This document shows positions 39,815-51,700 of a stretch of 64,000 bases of DNA, in pieces. Source of the stretch: Rattus norvegicus. Lineage: Eukaryota; Chordata; Mammalia; Rodentia; Muridae. The position numbers and the translations under genes are program-made. Each line of letters starts with the position of its first letter. Positions within the stretch are counted from its first letter, which is position 1. The DNA is taken from positions 1,312,545 through 1,376,544 of the forward strand of contig NW_026947409.1 of the NCBI RefSeq assembly GCF_036323735.1, given 5' to 3'. A model generated the notes under the pieces. That model saw only the letters and a program-made list of their open reading frames with translations, was not told the origin of the DNA and did not search any database.

Positions 39815-40245
39815 TCTTTTATTTCTTTCATTTTTTTTAAATTTTTAACAAATTGTATTGCTTTTTTAATTGAAAATTTGTAAATTTACATTTAAAATAT
39901 TATTTCCTTTCCCAGTTTCCTGACTATAATATCCTTTACCAGTCCCCTTACTCTTTTCACTATAACCTCTCTTACTGCCCCTGGACATTCACTTGAACTG
40001 GGAGTCAAACGTAGGCAGTACCAAGGATTCTCCTTCCATTGTAACCCAACAAGGCCATCCTCTACAACATATGCATTGGAGAAATAGGTCTGTTCATGTA
40101 TATTCTTTGAATATTGGTCAACTACCAGAAAGCTCTGTTTAATTGGCATTGTTGTTCTTATGGGGTTGAAAGCACCTTCATCTCTTCTAATCCTTTCTCA
40201 AAATCTGCAAACAGTAGTTCATTTTCAATTCACTGGTTTGACACT

Positions 40246-40838
40246 AGGGTTCATGTTGTGGTTTGCCCTGAAGTTATCTGTGGTCGAAGCTAATTCCCCG
40301 GCCCCAAGGTCAGCTGCACTCAGAAGGTCCTGTACTCAGAATTCAGGTTACTTCACCAGAACCACGACCCCATTGAATTTGTAAAGTATATGTGAGTGGC
40401 AGGAACAGGAGAGAAGGAGGGTTATCATTGGAGGAGAAGGAAGAATGGGCAGGAGAGATATTTGAAGGAAGAGGAGGAGACTAGAGGAAAAAAGAGAGAA
40501 AGGAAGATGACAGATTGAGAAGCCATGGTATGTGAATTTAAGATTCTGCACTGTGTATTTACAGGTCGTTGTTAATGTTTTTAAGGGATGTATGGTACCT
40601 GGCTTTGTATGTTTAAGTGGGCTATTATATCTAATCAACTGGATCAAAGATTATTGTGTTGTATGTTTTTTATGTGAGGGTTTGAGTATAGGAAAGTGTG
40701 TAATGTCATGAAACACTGTGCAGCAGGAGAGGGATTGTGTTTCTGCCAAGATATCTAGCAGAGAATTTCCGACACTTAGGTTCCAGAGTTAGCAGGGTAG
40801 AAGAAAATTTTATTTTTTATTTTTAGATTTTTACATAA
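40246..40838. mobile_element. Insertion of unclassified rodent repeat inside unit B3
   Basis: Units A1-A3, B1 and B2 read straight from the CACTGGTTTGCC block to the CTTCTGTATTTG-like block. B3 has about 590 extra bases between these points. The insert starts near TGTTGTGGTTTGCCCTGAAG, holds a GA-rich stretch near 40395-40510, and ends in a T-rich segment. It may be a solo LTR or an RMER-type element; I could not identify a family or a target-site duplication. The minus-strand frame 40348-40647 is the GA-rich tract read backwards. Confidence 0.6.
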
Positions 40839-40945
40839 ACACATTTCTTGTATATAATATGTTCTAGCTCTGTCTCTCAGAAAATATCTATATCTGGTTT
40901 CTGGCAGAATGCACTTATTAGATTCATCAATCTTATCCAGTTTTG

Positions 40946-40948
<3 letters not shown>

Positions 40949-41020
<72 letters not shown>
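40949..41020. repeat. Long AT dinucleotide repeat (about 36 steps)
   Basis: An uninterrupted AT run, the longest pure AT tract in the window and able to form hairpins or cruciforms. The minus-strand frames with Tyr-Ile repeats across it are artefacts. Confidence 0.97.
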
Positions 41021-41022
<2 letters not shown>

Positions 41023-41519
41023 TCCTTTGTGTGGCTCCTAATGCTACGGGGATAGGTAGAATTTTCACATAGATTCTGTGCAACTAAGTCAAGAATGTAG
41101 AATACACAAAGGACAATGCCAAATAAACTCTCTCCTGTACTAATGAACATATTGAGTTGAGGTTTAAATGGACCTCAAGCCATTCCTCTCCCTGTTTTTC
41201 CTCCTGTATCTTATTCTTCCTGAAGAATAAATCATGGTAAAATATCCACAACACTCAAGTCTGACCATGGGAACACAGTAAGGTAGATAGTGCAGAATTG
41301 ATATCAAATTGGACTAGAGAACCAAATTCTATAGTCCATGTTCTCCTCTGATTTACTGATGTCTGGTAATTTTGTGAATAAATAAGGATTTGGGTGTTTA
41401 TCATTTGAAGTAGGTCCACAATATTTACACTGTTATACTCATTATATAGCTAGGCCACTTTTGTAGCCAAAATTATTACAGAAAATGGATTTGGAAAACA
41501 ATCATGTACACAATTAAGA

Positions 41520-41712
41520 CAATGAATGAGGGAAGATCCCAGCAGGCAGTACTCAGTGAACCATTGGATTATAAAGAAAATAAAACAGGAAAATATAAAG
41601 GACATGTAGCTGGAAAGGGAATGAATCCAGAGAGAGTAGAACAAAGTTAAGGATTGGTGTGATCTAATTGCAAACATGTGTGAAGAATAAATAAAAATTC
41701 TAAAATAAGAAA
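41520..41712 (+). mobile_element. Possible old L1 3' end, sense
   Basis: A purine-rich sequence ends with GTGTGAAGAATAAATAAAAAT near 41680, like the terminal part of older L1 3' UTRs. The assignment is weak. Confidence 0.35.
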
Positions 41713-42331
41713 AAAAGTTCTGAAAATATATTGAGGATTTTTTATATCCTATGGAAGTCATTTTTCCGTAAAAGTAGAATAGAGTATCCTAACTTTTGTT
41801 AAGTTGCAGAAAAGTCAGTGAAAAAATGTAGTTACACTGGTTTAGTGCATGCTGTCTGCATTATTGAAATATCAAACTGAGGCTCATTAATCTGTACAGT
41901 TAACTTATATCACCTGTTCAAATAAAATAAAATGAAACACTGTGTAATGATCCACAAAACCAAACTGCACACTATAGAAGTAAATGCAAACCAAAAAAAT
42001 GTCCCGTTCCTAACCTCAACAATTTTACTCTTTGAAACTCTGAATAAATATGAATATAAAGGTTCTAACCTGATACATAGCATATATTATGGTGTCTTTG
42101 TGACTTATATGGTAAGATTTTTAGAGTTGCAAATTGCCATCAATTATGTCATTCATTTTTAAAATCCTAGGACAACAAAATCTAAAATCCTTGGGCTTTG
42201 GTCCTGACAGCCAGGGATTGTACTCTGTACATGATCACTTTATATTAATTAGCTAAACTCTGAAAGGCAATTAGGTGCTTCACAATATTATATTGTTTCA
42301 TTGCTATGGTTATGATAAGTGTTTCTTGTGA

Positions 42332-42366
<35 letters not shown>

Positions 42367-43420
42367 CTCATGACAAATTTTGCTTTCTCTTCTGGTGTTT
42401 TGTGAACTATTGATGAGCTTAAACCTAGCTTCCTTACCAACCTAGCACTTACAATAGATTATGTTTCAGTGTTGAACATAGACACACTAAAGATAGGGAA
42501 AACACTGAAAATAGTATGGGCTTTGTTCACTGTTCCAAAATATCGTTTTCTGACTTCTTCTTCATCATCTTCACCACCACCACTATCACCACCACCACCA
42601 CCACCACCACCACCACCACCATCAACATCATCATCACCATCATCATCCAATTTACATGAAATTGAATTTGGAATTTTTTGTTACACCAAAGATGAAATGA
42701 GAAGTATTCTGCTTGAAGAAGAGATACTGATGAACACTAACTGCTCTGCAGTCATTTTAATGTCATAAAGACATTGCCAAAGTTGCTTCAGATGATTGAA
42801 TGAAATGCTAGCATTCTATACTACAGGGTTTGAGAGTCCCTTAGTAATAGAATGGTCTTTTACAGCAAGGTCTTCATTATCAGACTTTGATTTAACCCAT
42901 CTACCAACAAAATGAAATTGTCCCAGAAATATTATAGTGCCTCTACAGAAAGAGATTTTATCCACTGATACACATCTACTTCTATTTCTTAATTGTCATG
43001 TTGACATGGGCATAGGATACAATATGTTCTGATTTACTTATGGCATTTTAGTATTATTTGGGTTAATTTTGAAAATTTCAAAGGAACAAACCTATGCCAT
43101 GATTGTATCCCATACAATTTTTAATTCGATCTTGAAGAGTTTCATGAAAACTGAATGTATATCTTCCATTTAAAAAATTGTAACAACCATCATGTGAAAC
43201 TCCCACTGAACCTCAGTGGATTGATGTCTCTGGAAGCATTTATAGACTCTCCTACTGCATTCTTGCATCTCTATAGAGGCTTCACTCCCATAGTGGCAGT
43301 CCCAGATTGGCTGTAAAAAAATCATTTTCTGTGCCTTGGAAAGGGTTTAAAATTTGTGAAAATGGCGCAGACAGGCCCTAGAAAGTATGTTTTAAAATTA
43401 TTTTCTTAAAATTAGACTTA
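41713..43420. other. AT-rich intergenic DNA with two microsatellites
   Basis: Contains an AT run (about 42334-42362) and the CCA repeat listed separately. No gene was recognised; the frame at 41932-42162 has no family feature. Confidence 0.5.
42556..42648. repeat. CCA / TCA trinucleotide repeat
   Basis: TCATCATCT and CACCAC units form a trinucleotide tract that, by chance, is open on both strands (42469-42768 plus, poly-Ser/Pro; 42459-42650 minus, poly-Gly/Asp). No flanking coding signal supports a protein. Confidence 0.95.
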
Positions 43421-43850
43421 TTCATGCAATATATTTGAGTTATGACTTGCCTTCCCTCTATTCCCTCCTTCTTCTATTCCTCTCCTGTCATCTTTATCTA
43501 CATTCTTCCGACTCTCACTAGAAAACAAACAGTCATCTCAGCGATAAAAATAAAATGCAAGTTAATGAACTGGAGTAGAACAAAACAAGCAGATAGAAAA
43601 GAACCAGTACAAGGTACAAGAATTAGGTACAGACACAGGGACCCAGACTTCCAATCACACACTCAGGAATTCTATGGAAACATAAAACCAGGAAAATATA
43701 TACACAAAACATACAGAGTAACAATTAATAGATACATAAACAAATAACATAAGGAAGAAGAAATCATGAAGAAAAAGTCCTGACCCATTATGAGACAAGG
43801 AACCTCCAAAGATAAGGTTGAGTTCCCTTAGTGCTTTATACACAGTCTAA
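43421..43850 (-). mobile_element. Antisense L1 3' UTR fragment
   Basis: Resembles an older L1 3' UTR read backwards: TTCCCTCTATTCCCTCCTTC near 43451, CACTAGAAAACAAACAGTCA near 43516, and the MATTATGAGACAAGGAACCTC-like block near 43787. The frame 43442-43747 (101 residues) lies wholly inside and is not a gene. Confidence 0.6.
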
Positions 43851-45048
43851 ACTTAAATTTAATTTTTGTACCCAGTGAGATTCCCTTGGAGAAAATTAAG
43901 TTTTCATTTTCAAATGATTACCCATTGGAGATAACTTCTGGTTTAGAGATAATGTGAAGTGCAGGGCTTGGATTCTTTCAAGGGCTAATTAAGAGATAAG
44001 GAGATCTGTGTGTTGCTGTCTTCTGAACATCATGCAGTTGTGACACTCAAGAAGTCACAATCTATCTGAACAGATCCTAAATAATATTGACCCTGCCTAT
44101 TCAAAGTAACTAAGGACAGTGCTGGAGAAAAAAAATGATGTAGCCAATGTGTCTTATTAGTGGTTAAATGTATAGCTTCACACCCATGTTCACCGAAATG
44201 GCTCAGGTTAAATCCAGGGGTTTATGAAACAAATAATAAAGATATGCAAGTGCTATCAGGGTTTAGTACAAAGAGGGTATGTTGCTTGGGGAGGATGAGG
44301 TTGAGAGTGTAGAGGGCTTCCATACATGTGTTGTGCATCTACGGAATTGTCAAAGAATAACTTGCTTTCTTAAAACTTCTAAATGTAACCACCAAGAAAG
44401 TTTGGGAGATATTCTCTCAAGTCTGCTCTATTTGTTTTAAAAATTGGGTCTCTTTGCATAGCTAAAATTGACCTAAAACTCCCAGTGTTCTGTCACCTGC
44501 CTCCCCTGCCCTTATTGGAGGTTTACTATACATGGACAAAATTAAAGGATATATGTAAATCTTCTGTTTATGAAATTTGACAACATAATGCAATATTCTG
44601 TTATTTGTTTTTCATTTAACAATATATCTTGAATACATGTACATGGGGAAATTCTTCATGTAACATCAGGCAATTAAGAAATGGTAGTATACTCTTTTGT
44701 TTAAATAATAGCCTACCTATGTAATTCAGATTATTTTCATTTTCATTAACTAAAGTTCATTACTGTAAATCAGCATGAACACTGACTCAGTCACTGTACT
44801 CAATGTTGATTATTTACATTGTATTTTGTATAAATTACAAAACACGTTGTTGGAATGATGTCAAGGCTGTTAAGTAATGTAATACTTGTATAAATACTGC
44901 CAAATTGCCATCTCAGAAGACTATAATAAATACATTTTGTAATCAATTTTATATGATAGAACCCATAGTATACCATTCAAAATTAATCATGCACATATTT
45001 TAAAAACGGTATCAGTCTCTGATTTCTGTCACTTGTTGAATTAGGGTA
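43851..45048. other. Intergenic DNA with a weak B1-like remnant
   Basis: About 44432-44520 (TTGGGTCTCTTTGCATAGCT, later CTGCCTCCCCTGCCC) looks like an old antisense B1. The rest is AT-rich and without a call. Confidence 0.4.
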
Positions 45049-45380
45049 TGGACTGAAGAAACTGAAGGGGAGGGCAGCCTCTATAGGAAGACCAACAGTC
45101 TCGAATCATCCCCACCCCTGAGATCTCCCAGACACTAAGCCACCAACCAGGTATCATACACGAGCTGGTCCAAGACCCTGACACATGTATAGCAGAGGAC
45201 TGCCTGGTCTGGCCTAATCCTGGAGCGACGTGAGCCCCCAGGGACCAGGGATGACTGGCAGGATCTGGGGAGCATCCTCTTGGAGTAGGGGAGGAGGAAG
45301 TGGAATGGGATGAGGAACTGTGGAAGAGGACCTGGAGAGGGAGCAATGGCAGGAATGTAAATAAATAAAATAATTTTTAT
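45049..45380 (+). mobile_element. L1 3' UTR fragment, sense
   Basis: Shows GGAAGACCAACAGTCTCGAA near 45088, GACACTAAGCCACCAACCAG near 45131, ACATGTATAGCAGAGGACTG near 45182, then a GA-rich run and TGTAAATAAATAAAATAATT at the end, the expected order for an older L1 3' end with A-rich tail. The minus-strand frames (45041-45346, 45135-45395) are reversals of it. Confidence 0.85.
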
Positions 45381-45599
45381 AATACTTTTAGTCATAAATT
45401 CAAATGCTCGTTTCTTTTAAGCATCTACATTGCAATACAATCGTGAAGTTTAGCGTTTTATGCTTACTGAACTGTGTAAGAATTAATCCTTAATTTTCTC
45501 TATTCTTATTACTTTGCATCAATTGTGTTTGCCTATGTAGAATGCTTACTATTCATAATTTGTGCAGAAAATACATTCATGATTTTTTTTTATTTTAAT

Positions 45600-45815
45600 G
45601 ATCTGTTATGTGTGAATGTCTGTGTATAAACTTGTGCACATGAACACAGGCACCTGGGGAGACCAGAAGATGTCAGATACCCTGCAGCAGCTTTTACAGC
45701 TGGTTGCAAGTGGCTTCATGTGTGTTGGAAACTGAACATGTTTGCTCTAGAGAGTAGTAAGTGCTCTTAACCTCTAAGCTAATACTACAACACTTATTAC
45801 ATAATAAAAACAAAC
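45600..45815 (-). mobile_element. B3 (B2-family) SINE, degenerate, antisense
   Basis: GACCAGAAGATGTCAGATAC near 45661, the TTACAGCTGGTTGCAAGTGG block near 45693, TGTTGGAAACTGAACATGTT near 45723 and AAGTGCTCTTAACCTCTAAG near 45759 match a B3-type SINE read backwards. Confidence 0.7.
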
Positions 45816-46950
45816 CTATTTATAATTTTCTCATGTATTTCAGGGTATCTTTGAACTTGGGACATCTTGCCACATTCTAGGTGCTGAGACTACATTCAGG
45901 CAATTTCCAGCTTTCTTTCCTTTATCTTAGTAAGATGTGTTAGATCAAATATGTTAATATTATGCAGTAAATCCTCCATATGTTTATTTATAGAACCTTG
46001 GCTCAGTGTCTGTTTCACTCCTCTGCAATGACTATATTAATTTTAGAGTTCACAGTTCTCTCTTTCTTTACACAATTGATCAGATGTGTTTTTCTTTCAT
46101 ATAGAATGAATAAGAGCCTTTTAGTTTTTCTTTGAATAGTTAATGTACTAAGAAAATGTGTTGAAATTCCCATTTTAAGGCCAAGCCAAAACATTATTTC
46201 TTTAAAATGTTCCTAGAGTTATGTTTTTCTTTTTCTTCTTATTATTATTGTTCTCATTAGTCTCATTATTAATATTCTGTGTAAGCTTTTATGTGTTCAA
46301 GTCATGTAGTGAATATGGAAATCTTCCAAACATATATGTGTAGGTATCAAATTTAGGTTCTTGGTTTTTCATGGCATAAAATTTTATCTGCTCAGGGACC
46401 TCACTAGAACACACTGTAAAACATTAAGGTGACATATAGCTCCAGGCTGCTTTTATATATACAATGTTTCCATCATTTTGTTTTAAAAAATATTTTTGAT
46501 TATTCTAATATATTTTGTTTTCAATGTCCAGTTGGTAAGTCTAGTATGCTTATTTTATTATTTAGGTAATAATTTAATCATAATTATTATGCACTTGATA
46601 CCTAGCTAATATGAAATTATCTTATAAAATTGAATAAATGTAATTAGTTCCCTTCAGCATGAACCTTGGTACATAATTTTGTTCATTATTACTATGTATT
46701 TGCATAAAACAGAGAATATTTCATTGTCCCAATACTGATGCCAATTTTATACAGTATGACAGCTACCAACTACATGTGACTTTTAATCATTTAAAAGGAG
46801 TTAAGATTATATTGTTAAATGATATTTCCATAACATCAAGTAAGTAGATTTTTTTGCTTCAATTAATTAAACGTGCTACAGCAGGAAAAAATTCAATTTC
46901 CTTTGATATGTTAAAATGAAATTTATCTTTACCATTCTCCTGCCTATCAG
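45816..46950. other. AT-rich intergenic DNA
   Basis: Contains possible weak SINE-like similarity near 45840-45905 and short ATT repeats near 46240. No gene recognised. Confidence 0.45.
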
Positions 46951-47269
46951 AAAGCCAATATTCTTATACAGGAAGATTTGCCAAGCACATGGCAGGATAG
47001 CCACAAAGGCAGTGCAGTGGCATGAATAGCTTGGTGATAGCCAACAGCTCTCTAATTTTGCTTAAGTCCTGTTCAGTGAACATGGATGGTACTGGTAGTT
47101 TATCCACATATATAAGGTTATTGAAGCTGTGGTTATGGGGGAGAATGTACAGCCCCTTACATACTAAAGCCAGTATCATACCTAACAACAATCATAGCCA
47201 TGTGTCCTTATATACAGAATTAATTACAGTCTCTGCAGCAAAGATCACAGTAAAAATCCCAGCCAATCA
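46951..47269 (+). repeat. Left part of unclassified old repeat interrupted by L1 no. 3
   Basis: This stretch and 48333-48560 become contiguous if L1 no. 3 and one target copy are removed. The right part (GGCTGAGGAACATTACAGAA, then GATTGTAAGAGACTAATTTT) resembles old rodent L1 3' UTR. The family is uncertain. The opposite frames at 46964-47191 and 47022-47297 are mutual shadows. Confidence 0.4.
47252..47269. repeat. Target-site duplication, left copy, of L1 no. 3
   Basis: AAAAATCCCAGCCAATCA, repeated exactly at 48333-48350. Confidence 0.97.
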
Positions 47270-48332
47270 TATACCCAAAAGATGCCTCAACATATAAAAG
47301 AGACACGTGCTCCACTATGTTCATCGCAGCCTTATTTATAATAGCCAGAAAATGGAAAGAACCCAGATGCCCTTCAACAGAGGAATGGATACAGAAAATG
47401 TGGTACATCTACACAATGGAATATTACTCAGCTATCAAAAACAACGAATTTATGAAATTCGTAGGCAAATGGTAGGAACTGGAAAATATCATCCTGAGTG
47501 AGCTAACCCAATCACAGAAAGACATACATGGTATGTACTCATTGATAAGTGGCTATTAGCCCATATGCTTGAATTACCCTAGATCCCTAGAACAAACGAA
47601 ACTCAAGACGGATGGTCAAAATGTGAATGCTTCACTCCTTCTTTAAATGAGGAAAAAGAATACTCTTGGCAGGGAAGGGAGAGGCAAAGATTAAAACAGA
47701 GACTGAAGGAACACCCATTCAGAGCCTGCCCCTCATGTGGCCCATACATATACAGCCACCCAATTAGAGTATGAAGCAAAGAAGTGCAGACCGACAGGAG
47801 CCGGATGTAGATCGCTCCTGAGAGACACAGCCAGAATACAGCAAACACAGAGGCGAATGCCAGCAGCAAACCACTGAACTGAGAATAGGACCCCCATTGA
47901 AGGAATCAGAGAAAGAACTGGAAGAGCTTGAAGGGGCTCGAGACCCCATATGAACAACAATGTCAAGCAACCAGAGCTTCCAGGGACTAAGCCACTACCT
48001 AAAGACTATACATGGACTGACCCTGGACTCTGACCCCATAGGTAGCAATGTATATCCTAGTAAGAGCACCAGTGGAAGGGGAAGCCCTGGGTCCTGCTAA
48101 GACTGAACCCCCAGTGAACTAGTCTATGGGGGGAGGGCGGCAATGGGGGGAGGGTTGGGAGGGGGACACTCATAAGGAAGGGGAGGGGGGAGGGGGATGT
48201 TTGCCCGGAAACCGGGAAAGGGAAAAACACTTGAAATGTATATAAGAAATACTCAAGTTCATAAAAAATAAAAATAAAAAAATAAAAAAACAAAAAAAAA
48301 TAAAATAAAATGGGGGTAAAGGGGGTAAGAAA
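47270..48332 (+). mobile_element. L1 no. 3, young, strongly 5'-truncated
   Basis: It begins inside the ORF2 end (ATACCCAAAAGATGCCTCAA), includes the last about 90 codons of ORF2 with frame damage, the 3' UTR with its G-rich tract (about 48124-48200), the GAAATGTATATAAGAAATAC block near 48233, and an A-rich tail with AAAATA interruptions. It is very close to L1 no. 1 over the shared part, and the 18-bp duplication is perfect, so insertion is recent. After the A-tail there is an extra TGGGGGTAAAGGGGGTAAG (48311-48329) before a last A-run. Confidence 0.97.
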
Positions 48333-48560
48333 AAAAATCCCAGCCAATCAAAAAGCAGGAGAGAAACTTCAAATCCAGTCTCAAGGCTCTATTAACAAAA
48401 TGTCACTTGATTCAAGGCTGAGGAACATTACAGAAGAGGGGGCGAGAAGATTGTAAGAGACTAATTTTACTATGAGATGGTGTCTCAAAGTAACACGAGA
48501 AATTACACTCATAACCTCTCACTAACATGATCGACTAAACAACACCTGAGGAAGAGAGGG
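48333..48560 (+). repeat. Right part of the old repeat interrupted by L1 no. 3
   Basis: Starts with the right target-site copy (48333-48350) and continues the sequence broken at 47269. Confidence 0.4.
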
Positions 48561-48598
48561 GATGGGGAAGAATGAAAGTTTAGTTTTCTTTCTTTTTC

Positions 48599-48707
48599 AA
48601 CTCCTCCTCCTCCTCCTCCTCCTCCTCCTCCTCCTCCTCCTTCTCCTCTCCCTTTCCCCCTACCCCTCTCCCTCACCCACCTCCTCTTTCCCCTCCCTGA
48701 TCTCCCT

Positions 48708-48760
<53 letters not shown>
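48599..48760. repeat. CTC / CT pyrimidine tract
   Basis: A CTC run (48600-48642), mixed C/T, then an uninterrupted CT run (48714-48758). It stands where the A-tail of the antisense L1 no. 4 should be. Such mirror-symmetric purine/pyrimidine tracts can form triplex DNA. The frame 48562-49053 with poly-Leu/Ser is a translation of it. Confidence 0.95.
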
Positions 48761-51700
48761 TGTTGGCTATTTCCTACTTACATTTTGAATGTTATTCCCT
48801 TCCCTGTTTTTCAGTCCATAAGCCCCTTAACCTTTCCCCCTACCCTTCTATAAGGGGTTCACATTCCCACCCACGCCCTCCCATGCCTCCCCACATTCCC
48901 CTACAGTGGGGCTCCAACTTTGGCAGAAACAAGACTTTCTCATTCCATTGTATCTCATTCCATTGTATTCCTTTTCTACATCCATTTGGAACCATGGATC
49001 AGTCCATGTATAGTGGTTTGGTACCAGGAAGATCTGGTTGGTTAGCATGGTAATTATAATGGGGTTGCAAATCCCTTCAGATCTTTCAATCCTTTCTTTA
49101 ATTCCTACAACACAGGTCTGGTACTTGATTCACTGGTTTGCAGATGGCATTTGCCTCTGTATTTGACATATACTGTCTATGTCTCTCAGGAGGGATCAAT
49201 ATCCAGTTATTGTCAGCCTGCACTTCTTAGCTTCATCCATCTTATCTAGTTTTCGTGTCTGAATATGTATGGGCTACATGTGGGACAGGCTCTGAAAAGC
49301 AGGTCCTTCAGTCTCTGTAATAAACTTTGCCTCCTTATCCCCTCCCATGGGTATTTTGGTTCCCCTTTTAAAGAAGGAGTGAAGCATCTGCATTTGGTCA
49401 TCCTTCCTGAGTTTCATGTGGTCTGTGTATTGCATGATGGGTAATTCAAGTTTTTTGGATAATATCTACTTATCAATGAATGCATATCAAGTGTGTTTTT
49501 CTGTGATTGAGTAACCTCACTCCAGATGATATTTTCTAGTTTATAACATTTTCCTATGAATTTCATGAAGTCATTGTTTTGATAGCTGAGTAATATTCTG
49601 TACTGCAGATGTACCAATTTTTGTATCCATTCCTCTGTTGAAGTGCATCTGGGTTCTTTCCAGCTTCTGCCTATTTTAAATAAGTCTGCTATGACCATAG
49701 TCGAATATATTTCTCTGTTGTATGTTGGACCAACTTTTGGGTATATGCCCAAGAGAGGTATAGCTGGGTCCTCAGGTCATGGAATGTCCAATTTTCTGTG
49801 GAACCTCAAAAGAGTTGTACCAGTCTTCAATCCCACCAACAAAGGTGGAGTCTTCCTCTTTATCCACATCCTCACCAGCATCTCCTGTCACATGAGATTT
49901 ATATCTTAGCCATTCTGACTGATGTGACGTGGAATCTCAGATTTGTTTTGATTTTAATTTCCCTGATGACTAAGGATGTTGAACATTTATTTAGTTGTTT
50001 TTTGGCCATTTGATAACCTTCAGCTGAGAATGTTTTGTAATTCACTGTACCCCATTTTCTATAGGGAATTTTTGCTTTCTAGTGCCTTACTTCTTAAGTT
50101 CTTTGTATATTCCGGATATTACCAGCTACCAGATATAGGATTGGTAAAAATCTTATCCCAATCTGTTGATTATAGATTTGTCCTAATGACAGTATCTTTT
50201 GCTGTACAGAAGCTTTGCTGTTTTATGAGGTCCTATTTGTCAATTCTTGATCTTAAATCATAAGTCACTGGTGTTTTGTCCAGGAAATGTTCTCCAGTGC
50301 CCATGAGTTCAAGACTCTTTCCGACCTTTTCTTCTATTAGTTTGAGTGTATCTGGTTTGATGTGGAGGTCCTTGATTTACTTGAACTTTAGCTTAGTACA
50401 TGGTCATAAAAATGGGATAATTTCCATTCTTTTCCATGCTGACTTCCAATTGAACCACCACTCTTTTTGGAAAATGCTATGTTACTTCTTTGGATGGTTT
50501 TATCTACTTTGCCAAATATCAAATGATAGGTGTGTGGGTTTATTTCTGGGTCTTCAATTCTATTCCACTGGTCTATCCATCTGTCTCTTTACCAATACCG
50601 TGCAGTAATTATCACTATTGCTCTGTTATACTGCTTGAGTTCAAGGGTGATGATTACGCCAGTTCTTTTATTGTGAAGTTCTTTTATTGTTGAGGATAGT
50701 TTTAAATATCCTGGCTTTTTCTTATTCCACATGAATTTGCAAATGCTGTTTCTATCTCTATTAAAGAAGTACGTAGGAATTTTGATGGATATTGCATTGA
50801 ATGTGTACATTGCTTTTGGTAAAATGGTCATCTTTACTATATTAATCCTGTCAATCCATGAGCATGGAAGCTCTTTCTGTCTTCTGAGATTGTCCTCAAT
50901 TTCCTTCTTCAGATACTTGAATTTCTTATCATACAGATCATTCACTTTCTTGGTTAAATTTACACCAAGATATTTTATATTATTTGGGACTATTGTGAAG
51001 TGTGTGATTTCATTTTTTCCTTTTTAAGCCTGTTTATTCATTGAGGAGAGGAAGGCTACTGTTATGTGTGGGTTAATTTTATACCCTGTCACTTTGCTGA
51101 AGTTATTTATCAGGTTAAGAAGTTCTCTGGTGGAACTTTTGGGGTCATTTAAGTGTATACTATCATATCATCTGCCAATAGTGATATTTTGATATGTTCC
51201 CTTCCAATTTGAATCCCTTTGTCCCCCTTTTGCTGTCTGAATTCTCTGGCTCTGACATGGAGTCCTGTTTTGAATAAGTAGGGAGAGAGTTGGGCAGCCT
51301 TGTCTAGTCCCTGATTTAGTGGGATTGCTTCAAGTTTCTTTCCATTTAGTTTGTTGTTAGCTACAGGTTTGCTGTATATTTCTTACACTATGTTTTTATA
51401 TGAGCCTTCAATTCGTGATTTTTCCAGGACTTTTATCCACAAGGGTTGTTGAATTTTGTCAAATGCTTTCTCACTATCTAATGAAATTACCATGTTCTCC
51501 TTATCTTTGAGTTTGTTTACATGTTGGATTACATTTATGAATTATCCTATATTAAACCATCCTTCCATCCCTGGTTTCAAGTCTACTTGATCATGATGGA
51601 TGATTTTTTTGATGTGTTGTAATATTCAGATTGCAAGAATTTTATTGAGTATTTTATCATCAATATCCATAAGGGAAATTGGTCTGAAGTCCTCTTTCTG

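Larger units (their letters stand above)
33311..41480. repeat. Segmental duplication copy B
   Basis: The direct-orientation partner of 6530-14905, offset by about 26.78 kb at its start. It begins GTAGAATGACTTTTTTCTAA and runs through a non-L1 segment, a URR1 fragment, an antisense L1 3' UTR and three tandem units. Copy-specific differences are extra bases near 33553-33596 and 33806-33861, a single copy where A has the 84-bp duplication, and an insertion of about 0.6 kb in unit B3. Matching ends near 41480. Confidence 0.85.
39815..41480. repeat. Tandem unit B3 (truncated on the right)
   Basis: The antisense L1 fragment (39850-40245 and 40839-40948) is interrupted by an insertion of about 0.6 kb. 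A very long AT run (40949-41020) follows, then the first part of the non-L1 segment (TCTATAGTCCATGTTCTCCT near 41327). The match ends near 41480. Confidence 0.8.

Noticed and set aside
42459..42768. Proline-rich or glycine-rich protein
   Set aside because: A CCA trinucleotide repeat is open on both strands by composition alone.
43442..43747. 101-residue plus-strand frame
   Set aside because: Contained in an antisense L1 3' UTR fragment.
45041..45395. Minus-strand frames of 101 and 86 residues rich in Ser/Pro
   Set aside because: Reverse of an L1 3' UTR purine tract.
48562..49053. 163-residue frame with a leucine-rich start like a signal peptide
   Set aside because: The leucines come from the CTC run and the serine/leucine stretch from the CT run; the rest is antisense L1 3' UTR.
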